From: Petrotoga sp. 9PW.55.5.1 | GTDB taxonomy: Bacteria > Thermotogota > Thermotogae > Petrotogales > Petrotogaceae | DNA: 64,000 nt | Reading direction: 5' to 3' | NCBI RefSeq assembly: GCF_003265365.1 | Contig: NZ_AUPM01000013.1 | Coordinates: 1 to 64,000, forward strand | Shown: piece by piece, positions 26,456 through 35,108 of the stretch | How positions within the stretch are numbered: position 1 is the first letter of the stretch | Layout: the number at the start of each line of letters is the position of its first letter | Program-made: the position numbers and the translations under genes | The notes under the pieces: model-generated | What the model was told of the DNA's origin: nothing | The model's input: only the letters and a program-made list of their open reading frames with translations | Databases searched by the model: none

Positions 26456-27367
26456 ATGAAAAAATTTTCCGTTATTTTATTATTATTTTTAGTTTCTGTT
26501 GTGACTTTTACGCTAGATGTTTCAACTTCTATATTGCCGTATTACTATATAAGCAAGGAAATTGTTGGAGAAAAGGGAAATGTAAATTTGATAGTTCCTC
26601 CTGGTAAAAGCCCCCACACTTATTCTTTAACTCCAAAGGAATTGATTCCTATATATGATTCCGATGTTCTTATTATAAATGGAATGGGGTTAGAAGTATT
26701 TATTTCTAAGTTATCAGATAATCTGTATAAAGAAGGATTAAAAATAGTAGAAGTTTCGAGTTATATACCAAAAGAAGAGTTTATTTTTTCAAACCATTCT
26801 CATGAAGACGACGACGAACACGAAACTGGTCACAAAGATGATGAAGTATTTGGTTATGATCCACATATTTGGCTTGATCCTTATTTGATGTATAATTATG
26901 TAATACCCTCTCTGACTGAAGAATTTTCTAAATTAGATCCAACAAGTAAAGAATTTTATGAACAAAACGCTCAAAATTTAATTAATAGATTAAAATTACT
27001 TGATAAATATTTAAAAGAGAAGGCTAAAACGATTTCTGGATCAATTTTTACAGTACATAATGCTTTTGAATATTTCGCAAAAAGATATGACATTCCTATA
27101 ATCGGAGTATTACAGATTTCCCCTGGTGTTGATCCTACCCCAAAACAGATAATTGAGTTAACTGAGTTGGCTAATAAAGAGGATGTTAAAGCTATTTTTA
27201 ATGAACCGCAGCTTAGTGATAGGGCAGTAAATACTCTTGCAAAAAGTTTAAATTTAAGAACAGGAGTGTTGGATCCTTTAGGTAGTAATGAAAATATTAT
27301 TGATTTAGAATCTTTGTATTTATATAATTTATACGAGATAATCCGAGTTGTTAACTATGAAAAGTAA
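26456..27367 (+). CDS. znuA: Zinc ABC transporter substrate-binding protein
   Basis: This is a cluster A-I metal-binding protein: signal peptide (1-20), first metal His in the SPHTY motif (about residue 54), a His/Asp-rich loop (about 113-128, HSHEDDDEHETGH), then DPHIWLDP (His about 137) and a final aspartate in the LDPLG region. The His-rich loop is typical of zinc rather than manganese members. No lipobox Cys is visible. AAGGAGG lies 8 nt before ATG 26456, so the earlier ATG at 26438 is rejected. Confidence 0.92.
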   Translation: MKKFSVILLLFLVSVVTFTLDVSTSILPYYYISKEIVGEKGNVNLIVPPGKSPHTYSLTPKELIPIYDSDVLIINGMGLEVFISKLSDNLYKEGLKIVEVSSYIPKEEFIFSNHSHEDDDEHETGHKDDEVFGYDPHIWLDPYLMYNYVIPSLTEEFSKLDPTSKEFYEQNAQNLINRLKLLDKYLKEKAKTISGSIFTVHNAFEYFAKRYDIPIIGVLQISPGVDPTPKQIIELTELANKEDVKAIFNEPQLSDRAVNTLAKSLNLRTGVLDPLGSNENIIDLESLYLYNLYEIIRVVNYEK

Positions 27368-28106
27368 TCCACTAATTTCTGTAAGAAATCTAAATTATAC
27401 AGCGGAGAACAACCATATATTGATGGACATTTCTTTTGATATATATAGAAAAGATTTTGTAGGCATCATTGGTCCTAATGGAGCTGGTAAATCTACTTTG
27501 GTTAAAATTTTAGTAGGAGAGATTGAAAATTACAGAGGTAAGCTTGAGATAAATGGTGAAATTGGATATGTACCTCAATACGAGGAAAAAGAAAAAGATT
27601 TCCCTATAAAGGCATATGAAGTAGCTTTAATGGGCTTATATAAAGAAGTTGGATTGTTTAAAAGGTTCAAAAAAGAACATTACCAAAAAGTTAGAGAGGT
27701 TTTCGATCTCTTAAAGATTGAGAAATTATACGATAGGCAGGTACAAAAATTATCAGGTGGAGAATATAGAAGATTGATGGTTGCCAGGGCTTTGGTTTCT
27801 AATCCTGATATACTTATTTTAGATGAACCCGAGGCAAATATCGATAAAGCAGGCCAAAGTATTTTATATGACACACTCAAAAAAATTAAAAATAACATGA
27901 ATATAAGTATAATTCTTGTGAGCCATGATTTAAACGTTGTTTTTAAAGAAACAAACAAAGTTATGTGTATGAATAAAACTTTACATTGCCACAAAAATAC
28001 AGCTGATCTAAGTATAGAAGACTTAAAAACTTTGTATTCAAAAGATTTTGAACTATTTATACATATAAATGAAAAGATGAAGGTAGTGAGCAACAAAGAT
28101 GATTGA
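27357..28106 (+). CDS. znuC: Zinc ABC transporter ATP-binding protein
   Basis: This ABC ATPase has Walker A GPNGAGKST, Q-loop YVPQYEE, signature LSGGEYRR, Walker B ILILDEPEA and H-loop VSHD. It energises uptake through ZnuB. ATG 27357 overlaps the znuA end by 11 nt; TTG 27348 is a less likely alternative. It overlaps znuB by 8 nt. Confidence 0.92.
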   Translation: MKSNPLISVRNLNYTAENNHILMDISFDIYRKDFVGIIGPNGAGKSTLVKILVGEIENYRGKLEINGEIGYVPQYEEKEKDFPIKAYEVALMGLYKEVGLFKRFKKEHYQKVREVFDLLKIEKLYDRQVQKLSGGEYRRLMVARALVSNPDILILDEPEANIDKAGQSILYDTLKKIKNNMNISIILVSHDLNVVFKETNKVMCMNKTLHCHKNTADLSIEDLKTLYSKDFELFIHINEKMKVVSNKDD

Positions 28107-28914
28107 TATTTTTTACTATCCTTTTATGAGGTATGCGTTGTTTGGAGCGATTCTTTCAGGTTTTGGAAGTGCTTTACTTTCAAATTTTATAGTTCTAAAA
28201 AAAATGGAGTTTATAAGTGACGGAGCAGCACATATTGCTTTTGGAGCTATTGCTCTGGCTTTGTTTTTGGGAATTAATATGAATCTTTTATCGATAATCG
28301 TTGCATTAGTTTTTGCAATATCTATACATTATATGAGTAAGCAAGAAAAGATACAAGAAAGCAGCATTATTGGAATGTTGCTTTCTCTTTCAATGGCCAC
28401 AGGCATAATTCTACTTTCTTTTGTCAAAGGGTATGTCCCGGAAGTTGAAAGTTTTTTGTTTGGAGATATTCTTATGATCACTTTGGAAGATTTAATATTA
28501 TTAAGTATCTCTGATATATTTATCTTATTTTTTATAATCCTTTTTAATAAAGAGCTAAAATATTATGCCTACAATCAAAAATTGAGCAAAATATTTGGTG
28601 TTCCAACTAATATAATAAACTTGATATTTCTATCTATAACTTCTGTTACAATCGTTTTATCGGTTAAAATAGTTGGCATTATACTGATAACATCTTTGCT
28701 TATAACTCCTGGAGTAATTGCAAAACTTTTTTCAAAAAGTATAAACCAAATGATATTAATATCAGTAATAGTAGGTGTGAGTGCCTCAGTTTTTGGTATA
28801 ATTTCTTCTTATTATCTAAATATTCCATCAGGACCAATGATTGTAGTAACTTTATTTACAGTATTTTTAATCTCATATGGTATAAAAAGGTTATCTTTTG
28901 GGGAAAATGATTAA
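28099..28914 (+). CDS. znuB: Zinc ABC transporter permease
   Basis: The 271-residue ABC-3 family permease has about eight hydrophobic helices. SDGAAHIAFGAIAL near residue 36 and the conserved LLITPGVIAKL region late in the chain are family landmarks. It ends the zur-znuACB operon. Its stop codon overlaps the stop of the convergent B12 protein gene (4 nt shared), leaving no room for a separate terminator. Confidence 0.92.
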   Translation: MIDIFYYPFMRYALFGAILSGFGSALLSNFIVLKKMEFISDGAAHIAFGAIALALFLGINMNLLSIIVALVFAISIHYMSKQEKIQESSIIGMLLSLSMATGIILLSFVKGYVPEVESFLFGDILMITLEDLILLSISDIFILFFIILFNKELKYYAYNQKLSKIFGVPTNIINLIFLSITSVTIVLSVKIVGIILITSLLITPGVIAKLFSKSINQMILISVIVGVSASVFGIISSYYLNIPSGPMIVVTLFTVFLISYGIKRLSFGEND

Positions 28915-30530
28915 ATGTTTTCTAATCTTTCTTTTTCTCTTATTACACGTCCATTTTCGTCAACTATTTCGTAGGCTCCATTTATTAGATCTACTTTTAT
29001 TTCACCTTTAGCAACGCTATTTCCTTGTAAACCAGTGGCATCTAAAATGCCTTTTTTAACGGCTAAATAAAGAGTTTCGGGATCAATTAAAGGATCCTTT
29101 GCATTGGAAGAAAAATTTTTAATTTTATCAATAATTGTCATAGCCTCTTCTTTAAGATATGATACTCTTTCTTTTATAACAGGATCACTTAAAAAATCTG
29201 GTAACCCTTGATTCGCTAGAGTGTTTGCCCTTTTTACCATTTTTACACTTTCAATTATTTCTTTAGATGTTGCTCTTCTCATAGCTTCGCAATATGAAAC
29301 AACGTGTATTATATGGGGTTGTAAGTACGATGCATAAAACATTGAAGAAACTAACTGTCCAATCGCACTATTTGGATCTGCGGGAAATGAAAGTAGTCCT
29401 GTTCTTACCATTCTATAGGGAATGAATGTTTCATCTTTAAGAGATTCTACCAATTCTAATTTTGCAATAGCTTTTGCTATATCCATCTTTGGTGAAAGTT
29501 TTGGAGGGGTATTCATCATGTATTGTTGGATATACCATCTGACCCCTATTTTTTTTGCTACATATGCTGCTAGGTATGCAGTTGCAACGGTCAAACTGTC
29601 GTGTGCGTATCTTAACTCCCATTGATGAGAATCGTTAATCTCGACAGGGACTTTGTTTTCCGCATTCCACTTTATACCTTCCATATTTTCTTTTATTGCA
29701 TCAAGCAAATTTCTTTCAGATCTTCTATCTAATTCGGAGTACCAAAAAATTGGTATTGCAGCCCATGCGTTGTTAATACTTTCTTTTAGAAGTTTTGAAA
29801 ACTCTAATATATGTGTTGTACCTGAATAACATCTAACTAAAGGATAGTTCCCTCTTCTACTTGCTTTGTACATCTCAATGAAATCATTTTTGGTTCGTAG
29901 GGGAGCCCCTCCAGCCCCGTCTTGTTTATGATCCATTTTATCTTGATCAAAGAAGTGTTGTTGACAATTTTGATCAGGGGCTAAAGATATTATATCCAAA
30001 AGTTCTGATTCCGCTAATTTTTCTATTTCTACTATAGTTTCCTCGACAGTTTGTAAACCAATATGATGTCTAATTAAAGGGTAAGGAGATTTAAAATTTA
30101 TTCTTTCAGATAAACTTTGAGGGTAATTTATCGTTTCGTCTTCTTTTAATTTTCCTCTTAGGAACAAAACGATTTCATCTTCCTCTTCTGAACCATCGAA
30201 AACTTTTTGAAAAAAATTAGATTTTCTTGCTATTTCTGAAGTTTCTACAGTTCCACCAAAAATGAATTTTAAATTTTTAAAGTCAGGAATATTTTCAATC
30301 CTATTGATAAATTCCTTTAAGAGCTTTTCAAAAGATTCTTCTCCCAAACGATAACTTATAGACACAATCTCAGGCCTTTCTTCTTCTATCTTTTTTATTA
30401 ATAAATCCATGGGAACAGCACTTCCCAAATTGATAACAACATAGCCTTCTTTTCTTGCTAAATTCAAAAAATTAAAAAGGCCGGCGGTATGAACATCGCT
30501 TCCGATTGATGCACCTAAGATCTTTTTCAT
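28911..30530 (-). CDS. Cobalamin-binding mutase-like protein of unknown reaction
   Basis: The N-terminal 130 residues form a B12-binding Rossmann domain with the base-off DxHxxG motif (D12, H14, G17 in SDVHTAGL), so cobalt would be ligated by His14. The remaining 410 residues look like a TIM-barrel mutase domain with GGAPLRTKNDF, RCYSGTTHI and SHQWELRYAHDS segments. It is loosely reminiscent of glutamate mutase E and related carbon-skeleton mutases, but does not match a family I can name. ATG 30530 shares one base with the upstream stop (TGATG), after GAGGAGG; TTG 30533 is possible. It is translationally coupled to an opine-dehydrogenase-family gene, so the pair probably act on an amino-acid derivative. 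No G-protein chaperone or cobalamin riboswitch is nearby. Confidence 0.7.
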   Translation of the reverse strand: MKKILGASIGSDVHTAGLFNFLNLARKEGYVVINLGSAVPMDLLIKKIEEERPEIVSISYRLGEESFEKLLKEFINRIENIPDFKNLKFIFGGTVETSEIARKSNFFQKVFDGSEEEDEIVLFLRGKLKEDETINYPQSLSERINFKSPYPLIRHHIGLQTVEETIVEIEKLAESELLDIISLAPDQNCQQHFFDQDKMDHKQDGAGGAPLRTKNDFIEMYKASRRGNYPLVRCYSGTTHILEFSKLLKESINNAWAAIPIFWYSELDRRSERNLLDAIKENMEGIKWNAENKVPVEINDSHQWELRYAHDSLTVATAYLAAYVAKKIGVRWYIQQYMMNTPPKLSPKMDIAKAIAKLELVESLKDETFIPYRMVRTGLLSFPADPNSAIGQLVSSMFYASYLQPHIIHVVSYCEAMRRATSKEIIESVKMVKRANTLANQGLPDFLSDPVIKERVSYLKEEAMTIIDKIKNFSSNAKDPLIDPETLYLAVKKGILDATGLQGNSVAKGEIKVDLINGAYEIVDENGRVIREKERLENI

Positions 30531-31612
30531 CAATCTTCCTCCTCAACGTATCTTAATATATCTTCTATGCTTTTCCCTTCTAATCCTAAATCCTTTACGG
30601 TTCTTCCTTCCTTCCAAAAATTTTTGTCCATCATTATATTAGCAAGATTTATTATTGAATCAATTGTTTTTGTCTTTACTCCGTATTCTTCACCAAAAGA
30701 GGATATAGGAACAAGACTCATTGGTAGATCTTCTAATATATATCTATTATTGAGTGTTGGCGGAGCGTATATTCCCCTGTATCCAACGTTGTTTCTTATG
30801 GCTTCGTACAAATTACTTCCAGTAACATCGTAAGCATAATTGAGCCATTCTTTGGCGGTCATAGGTACAACATTAAAAAGTTTCATAACATTGCAACGCT
30901 CTTCATCAATTTTTTCTAAAATTTTTGCAACCGAAGGTGAAATACCTTCAAAATAGAATTCAAACTTTCCAGCAGTAGTTTCTACCCTTGCTGAATTTAA
31001 TATCAAAGTAGCGGGATGAAATACCACACCAATATTATTAAAACTTGTATAAATGATGTTCTTAACAATGTTAAACTCAGGCATAACATTGCATAACACT
31101 TCTTCAAGTTCTGAATTTCTTGTAGCTGGCAGTGCAGAAACAGGGACAGCATTTTTAATCCTAAACACTTTTGCAACACCAGGGTTTGACATTCTCGAAG
31201 CAAAGATAAAAGTTTGAGCTTCAGCTATTATTACATCTTTTTCTGTGCCTTCTTCTTTTAAGACTTTTTTGAATTCCAATGCCCCACCCGTTCTTCCAGG
31301 ATTCAAAACAACTATCTGTCCATCTTCTAGAAAAGGTGCCATCTTTCTAGCTATTTCTTTGTGAGCAAAGGCTGGAACAACAACCATTATAAGTTTTCTC
31401 CCTTTTATAGCTTCTTCCATATTTGTAGTTGCAAAAGTAACACTATATTCTCCTTCTACTTGTCCTTCTATTCTTATTGAGTGAGAATCTATTATAGGGG
31501 AGATTCTTCTTTTAGATCTATTATAAAGTGCAACATCGAAACCCTTCATAGCTAAATATCCAGCCAAAGCTTGTCCACCATTACCCGCTCCAACGACTGT
31601 AATCTTAATCAT
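30530..31612 (-). CDS. NAD/NADP octopine/nopaline dehydrogenase family protein
   Basis: The 360-residue enzyme has an N-terminal Rossmann fold with GAGNGG (8-13) and an all-helical C-terminal domain with HPATLILNSARVE, the characteristic His of this family. Opine dehydrogenases reductively condense an amino acid with a 2-oxo acid, or run the reverse reaction; many bacterial members have unknown substrates. It shares an operon with the B12 protein (TGATG junction), so it probably makes or consumes that enzyme's amino-acid substrate. ATG 31612 and TTG 31615 are both served by AAGGAGATG; ATG is preferred. Confidence 0.85.
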   Translation of the reverse strand: MIKITVVGAGNGGQALAGYLAMKGFDVALYNRSKRRISPIIDSHSIRIEGQVEGEYSVTFATTNMEEAIKGRKLIMVVVPAFAHKEIARKMAPFLEDGQIVVLNPGRTGGALEFKKVLKEEGTEKDVIIAEAQTFIFASRMSNPGVAKVFRIKNAVPVSALPATRNSELEEVLCNVMPEFNIVKNIIYTSFNNIGVVFHPATLILNSARVETTAGKFEFYFEGISPSVAKILEKIDEERCNVMKLFNVVPMTAKEWLNYAYDVTGSNLYEAIRNNVGYRGIYAPPTLNNRYILEDLPMSLVPISSFGEEYGVKTKTIDSIINLANIMMDKNFWKEGRTVKDLGLEGKSIEDILRYVEEED

Positions 31613-31703
31613 CAAGACTCATCTCCTTTAATATAGATTTTCAAATATTACTACAATATAATATATTTTACCTTAAATTTCAAAAAAATTAAAAATATTT
31701 AAC

Positions 31704-31732
31704 TTGAATGTACCCTCCAATTGGAGTATAAT
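31704..31732 (+). promoter_or_regulatory. Promoter with palindromic spacer, upstream of TauE/SafE gene
   Basis: TTGAAT (31704-31709), 17 nt, TATAAT (31727-31732). The spacer holds a perfect 12-bp palindrome CTCCAATTGGAG (31715-31726), placed as an operator between the promoter elements would be. Confidence 0.75.
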
Positions 31733-31763
31733 ATTCTAAAAAGAGTTCGAGGGGGAGAAATTA

Positions 31764-32504
31764 ATGGAAACATTATGGTTTTTTATTATAGTTGGATTTT
31801 TGGCTCAAATGGTTGATGGCGCTTTGGGAATGGCGTATGGAGTTATTTCGAATTCTTTATTGTTATCTGTGGGTGTTCCTCCTGCAATATCAAGTGCTTC
31901 AGTTCATTTTGCAGAAATTTTTACCACCCTTATTTCAGGAGTTTCTCATTTTAGATTGGGAAATGTGGAAAAAAATTTATTTAAAAAACTTGTAATCCCT
32001 GGAATAATAGGTGGGGTTATAGGAGCCTATATTCTATCAAATTTGGATGGGGATAAGGTTAAACCATTTATTGGAATATACTTATTAATTATGGGTTTGA
32101 GGATATTATTTAAATCTATTAATTTCCATAAAAAAAGTGAAGAAAAAATCACCAAAAGAAGGCATTACTCTATTTTAGGCCTTTTAGGGGGTTTTTTTGA
32201 TGCTATTGGTGGTGGGGGTTGGGGCCCAATCGTAACCTCAACGTTAGTATCAGATGGTAAGAATCCTCGAAAAACTATAGGATCTGTAAACGCAGCTGAA
32301 TTTTTCGTAACTGTTTCAGAAGTTATCGCTTTTATTGCTTTACTTTCACAGTTTAACTGGAGTGTCATTGTTGGTTTGATAATCGGGGGAGGTTTAGCAG
32401 CTCCCATAGCAGCACTTGTGACAAAGAAAATTCCTGCAAAAGCTCTTATGGTTTCTCTTGGAGGAGTTATAACGATTTTAAGTATCAGAATGATACTTCT
32501 TTAA
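31764..32504 (+). CDS. TauE/SafE family sulfite or anion exporter
   Basis: The 246-residue membrane protein has about eight hydrophobic segments and the family's repeated glycine-rich motifs: GFLAQMVDGALGMAYG in the first half and GGFFDAIGGGGWGPI in the second, reflecting the internal duplication of the fold. Members export sulfite, sulfoacetate or related anions. GAGGGGGAG precedes ATG 31764. It stands alone between divergent and convergent neighbours, so the substrate is not indicated by context. Confidence 0.88.
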   Translation: METLWFFIIVGFLAQMVDGALGMAYGVISNSLLLSVGVPPAISSASVHFAEIFTTLISGVSHFRLGNVEKNLFKKLVIPGIIGGVIGAYILSNLDGDKVKPFIGIYLLIMGLRILFKSINFHKKSEEKITKRRHYSILGLLGGFFDAIGGGGWGPIVTSTLVSDGKNPRKTIGSVNAAEFFVTVSEVIAFIALLSQFNWSVIVGLIIGGGLAAPIAALVTKKIPAKALMVSLGGVITILSIRMILL

Positions 32505-32506
32505 AC

Positions 32507-33838
32507 TTATAAATAGTATTCAACCACAGAATCAAAAAGATCAGTTATAGTTTTAACTTTTAAATTTTTATTATTACTTATAAAAATGCCTTCTTGAGAA
32601 TGATTGGCATCATCAGGACCTATATCATTTTCATGAATATAAAAGTTTTTATGGCCAATTGAACCTTGGCATCTCCAGGATAAATTGTCGAAATAAACAA
32701 TCAAATCAGGAGGAATATTTTTGACTTCTTTATAAATTGACTGAGGTTCAAAAACCTTTGTGTCCATTTTATTTCCATTTTCATCCGTTATTTCTTTCAA
32801 TTCTTTTATCAATTGTTTTTTAAATTTATTCAATTCTTTTTCTGTTATAATCCCCTTCGGTTCTCTATCTTTTATATTGAAAAACAGTTTACCATGGTAT
32901 CCGCCATTTCCCCAAACTTTTGTCCTTTCCCAATCTATTTTTTCATTTTTAATTAGCTTGTTTATTGAAAGGGGTGTTTTAGGATTTTCTTTTAAAATCA
33001 GATAATCTTTACGAATTAGCCAGTCATTTATAGCGATCCCACCATACATGGGTTTTATTCCATGATCGGAAACTACAATTAAGTCATATTCATCTTTGAT
33101 ATTACTTAAAAGTTCTCCTATTTTATTATCCAAATAAACATAGTAATCTTTAATAACGCTATTAAATTTACTCGTTCTATATTTTGGGTGTTTTTTATCG
33201 TGAAAAGCCCAAAAACCATGGTGAATCCTATCGGTTCCCATTTCAACCATTATGGTCAAATCCCAAGGTTTATTCTTAATCATATAATTGAATATTTTAA
33301 AGTGATTATCTGTCATCCTATATATATCTTTGAGAAGCTTTTCTTTATTTTCAATTCTAAACTCTTCAACATCAAAAATAAAAGGTTCAACGTATTTTTC
33401 TAGTTCATATTTTAAATTTTTTGGATAAGTGTACTCCGATTTATGCGAAGGTGCCAGAAATCCACTAACCATATAACCATTTAAAGGTAAAGGCGGATAA
33501 GTCAACGGAACACCAATCACTATACTTTTTCTATCTTTTTCACCAAATATATCCCATATTTTCTTATAAGCTACACTTTTTGAAGAAACTAGAGAATGAG
33601 AATAATAACCATAATCCCGCCTATTAGTAAATCCATATATACCTAATTCACCAGGATCTTTTCCAGTAAACATGCTCATCCAAGCAGGGACAGTAATTGG
33701 TGGAATAGTTGATTTTAGTTCATTGTAGACTCCGTTTTCCATAATATTTCTTAAATTTGGTAAAAAATTATAAAACTCATCAAAAACTAAATTTGGGGAG
33801 GCACAGTCTAGTCCAATAATAATTAATTTTTTATTCAT
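32507..33838 (-). CDS. Alkaline-phosphatase-fold phosphodiesterase/nucleotide pyrophosphatase
   Basis: The 443-residue protein has the metal-site pattern of type I phosphodiesterases: LIIIGLDCASP at the start, the nucleophile Thr in PPITVPAWMSMFTGKDPGE, GTDRIHHGFW in the middle and VVSDHG plus a late His (DDANHSQEG). It has no signal peptide, so it is probably cytoplasmic. Substrate is unknown; relatives hydrolyse nucleotide or phospho-ester bonds. ATG 33838 has AAGGGG 7 nt upstream; the frame stays open to 33880 but without family sequence. It converges on the TauE gene with only 2 nt between stops. Confidence 0.82.
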   Translation of the reverse strand: MNKKLIIIGLDCASPNLVFDEFYNFLPNLRNIMENGVYNELKSTIPPITVPAWMSMFTGKDPGELGIYGFTNRRDYGYYSHSLVSSKSVAYKKIWDIFGEKDRKSIVIGVPLTYPPLPLNGYMVSGFLAPSHKSEYTYPKNLKYELEKYVEPFIFDVEEFRIENKEKLLKDIYRMTDNHFKIFNYMIKNKPWDLTIMVEMGTDRIHHGFWAFHDKKHPKYRTSKFNSVIKDYYVYLDNKIGELLSNIKDEYDLIVVSDHGIKPMYGGIAINDWLIRKDYLILKENPKTPLSINKLIKNEKIDWERTKVWGNGGYHGKLFFNIKDREPKGIITEKELNKFKKQLIKELKEITDENGNKMDTKVFEPQSIYKEVKNIPPDLIVYFDNLSWRCQGSIGHKNFYIHENDIGPDDANHSQEGIFISNNKNLKVKTITDLFDSVVEYYL

Positions 33839-33959
33839 CGAAAAACCCCTTGTTTGAAAATTTCTTTTAAATGATAGCATATTTTTGATAGTTTGAAAAA
33901 TATACCTTAAATAGCTTGATTTAGAGCAAAATTAATTATTGGTCAACAACTTTTCAATT

Positions 33960-33988
33960 TTGTAGAAAAAACAACAAGATGTTATAAT
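33960..33988 (+). promoter_or_regulatory. Promoter of the ribbon-helix-helix gene
   Basis: TGTTATAAT (33980-33988) is an extended -10, with TTGTAG 17 nt upstream of the TATAAT. The transcription start would be about 23 nt before ATG 34019. Confidence 0.55.
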
Positions 33989-34018
33989 AAAAAAAGAACA
34001 ATTCTGGAGTGTGATACG

Positions 34019-34267
34019 ATGAGTGACAAAGTTACTTTGAAAATTCCTAAACCATTGTATGATAAATTGAAATTAATAGTTCAAAACACTGGTTATTCCA
34101 GTGTTACTGAGTTTGTTGTTTACGTTTTAAGAGATTTGGTATCATCTGAAGAAATACAAAAAACGCAGAAAGAAAAAAAGTTAAATGAAGAAATAGAAAC
34201 TCTCACGGAAGAAGAAATAAAAGCAATAAAAAAACGTTTAAAAAATTTGGGTTATATCGATGAATAA
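34019..34267 (+). CDS. Ribbon-helix-helix (CopG-like) DNA-binding protein
   Basis: The 82-residue protein opens with VTLKIPKPLYDKLKLIV, an RHH beta strand plus helix, then TGYSSVTEFVVYVLRDL for the second helix. The C-terminal 35 residues are charged and helical. Such proteins act as dimeric repressors, sometimes of toxin-antitoxin operons. The next gene, a metallophosphoesterase, starts 24 nt later. That protein is larger than usual toxins, so an antitoxin role is only a possibility. GGAGTG precedes ATG 34019. Confidence 0.75.
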   Translation: MSDKVTLKIPKPLYDKLKLIVQNTGYSSVTEFVVYVLRDLVSSEEIQKTQKEKKLNEEIETLTEEEIKAIKKRLKNLGYIDE

Positions 34268-34290
34268 AAGTTATGAATAAGGAATGAAAA

Positions 34291-35019
34291 ATGACAAATA
34301 TAATAGCTGTCTCAGATGAAGAAATTTATATACATAACAGTAATAACAAAAAATTTGATTTGTTAATATGCTCAGGGGATCTTTCTCCAAAATATATTGA
34401 TTATTTGATGAATGAGTTCAAACCTTTTTTTAGTGTTATGGTGCATGGTAACCATGATAAGAAGTATTATAAGAAATATTATGAGGAAGAAAATAATTCT
34501 TTCTCAAAAGTTTACAAGGGAGTTTATGTATTAAACCACAGCATTGTGAACCTAAAAAAATTTATGAAAAAAGATATTGTTTTAAGCGGTTTTTCAGGGG
34601 CTCTATCATACGGATTTAGACCATTTTATTTCAAAGAAAAAGATATAAATAGATTTAAAAGAGAAATACTTTTTAACACCACATTTAAAGGGAATAGGTA
34701 TAGATTAATTGATATAATGGTTTCTCACAATCCTCCTTATGTAAAAAATACCATTAAAAAATATGGCCAATCTCACACACCTTCAAAAGCCCTTGGAGAA
34801 TTCTACATAAAAGCATTCCCAAAGATTTGGATATATGGGCATATTCATCCTAGTTATTATTTTCAAGAGCTAGATTTTGAAATCAGATATCAAAATAAAA
34901 TTTCATATCTTTTGAACGCTGTGCCTTATAAGTTGATTAAATATGATGAAGAAAAAAAACAGGTTATAGAAATTTCAACATTTAAAAGATGTTCACCTAA
35001 AAAAGTTATGTTAAAATAA
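34291..35019 (+). CDS. Metallophosphoesterase
   Basis: The calcineurin-like fold is shown by CSGDLSP (motif II), VHGNHD (motif III), VSHNPP (motif IV) and GHIHPSYY (motif V). The first motif reads AVSDEE instead of the usual D-x-H, so one metal ligand is substituted. Length 242 is normal for class III proteins acting on nucleotides or other phosphodiesters. It probably shares a transcript with the RHH gene. The substrate cannot be inferred. Confidence 0.82.
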   Translation: MTNIIAVSDEEIYIHNSNNKKFDLLICSGDLSPKYIDYLMNEFKPFFSVMVHGNHDKKYYKKYYEEENNSFSKVYKGVYVLNHSIVNLKKFMKKDIVLSGFSGALSYGFRPFYFKEKDINRFKREILFNTTFKGNRYRLIDIMVSHNPPYVKNTIKKYGQSHTPSKALGEFYIKAFPKIWIYGHIHPSYYFQELDFEIRYQNKISYLLNAVPYKLIKYDEEKKQVIEISTFKRCSPKKVMLK

Positions 35020-35108
35020 TAGCCTTTTTTTATCACATAAAATATTAATAAATCTGATGTATATTTTTATATAGTTATGAGAGTATGCAAAAAGAGGGTG
35101 AAGTTAAA

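Noticed and set aside
31613-31763. Cobalamin riboswitch upstream of the B12 operon
   Set aside because: The divergent gap is about 150 nt, too short for a full cobalamin riboswitch plus two promoters, and no B12-box-like GCCACTG was seen.
34019-35019. Type II toxin-antitoxin module of RHH plus metallophosphoesterase
   Set aside because: The second protein is 242 residues with an ordinary phosphoesterase motif set; known toxins of RHH pairs are smaller and from other families. Kept only as a possibility.
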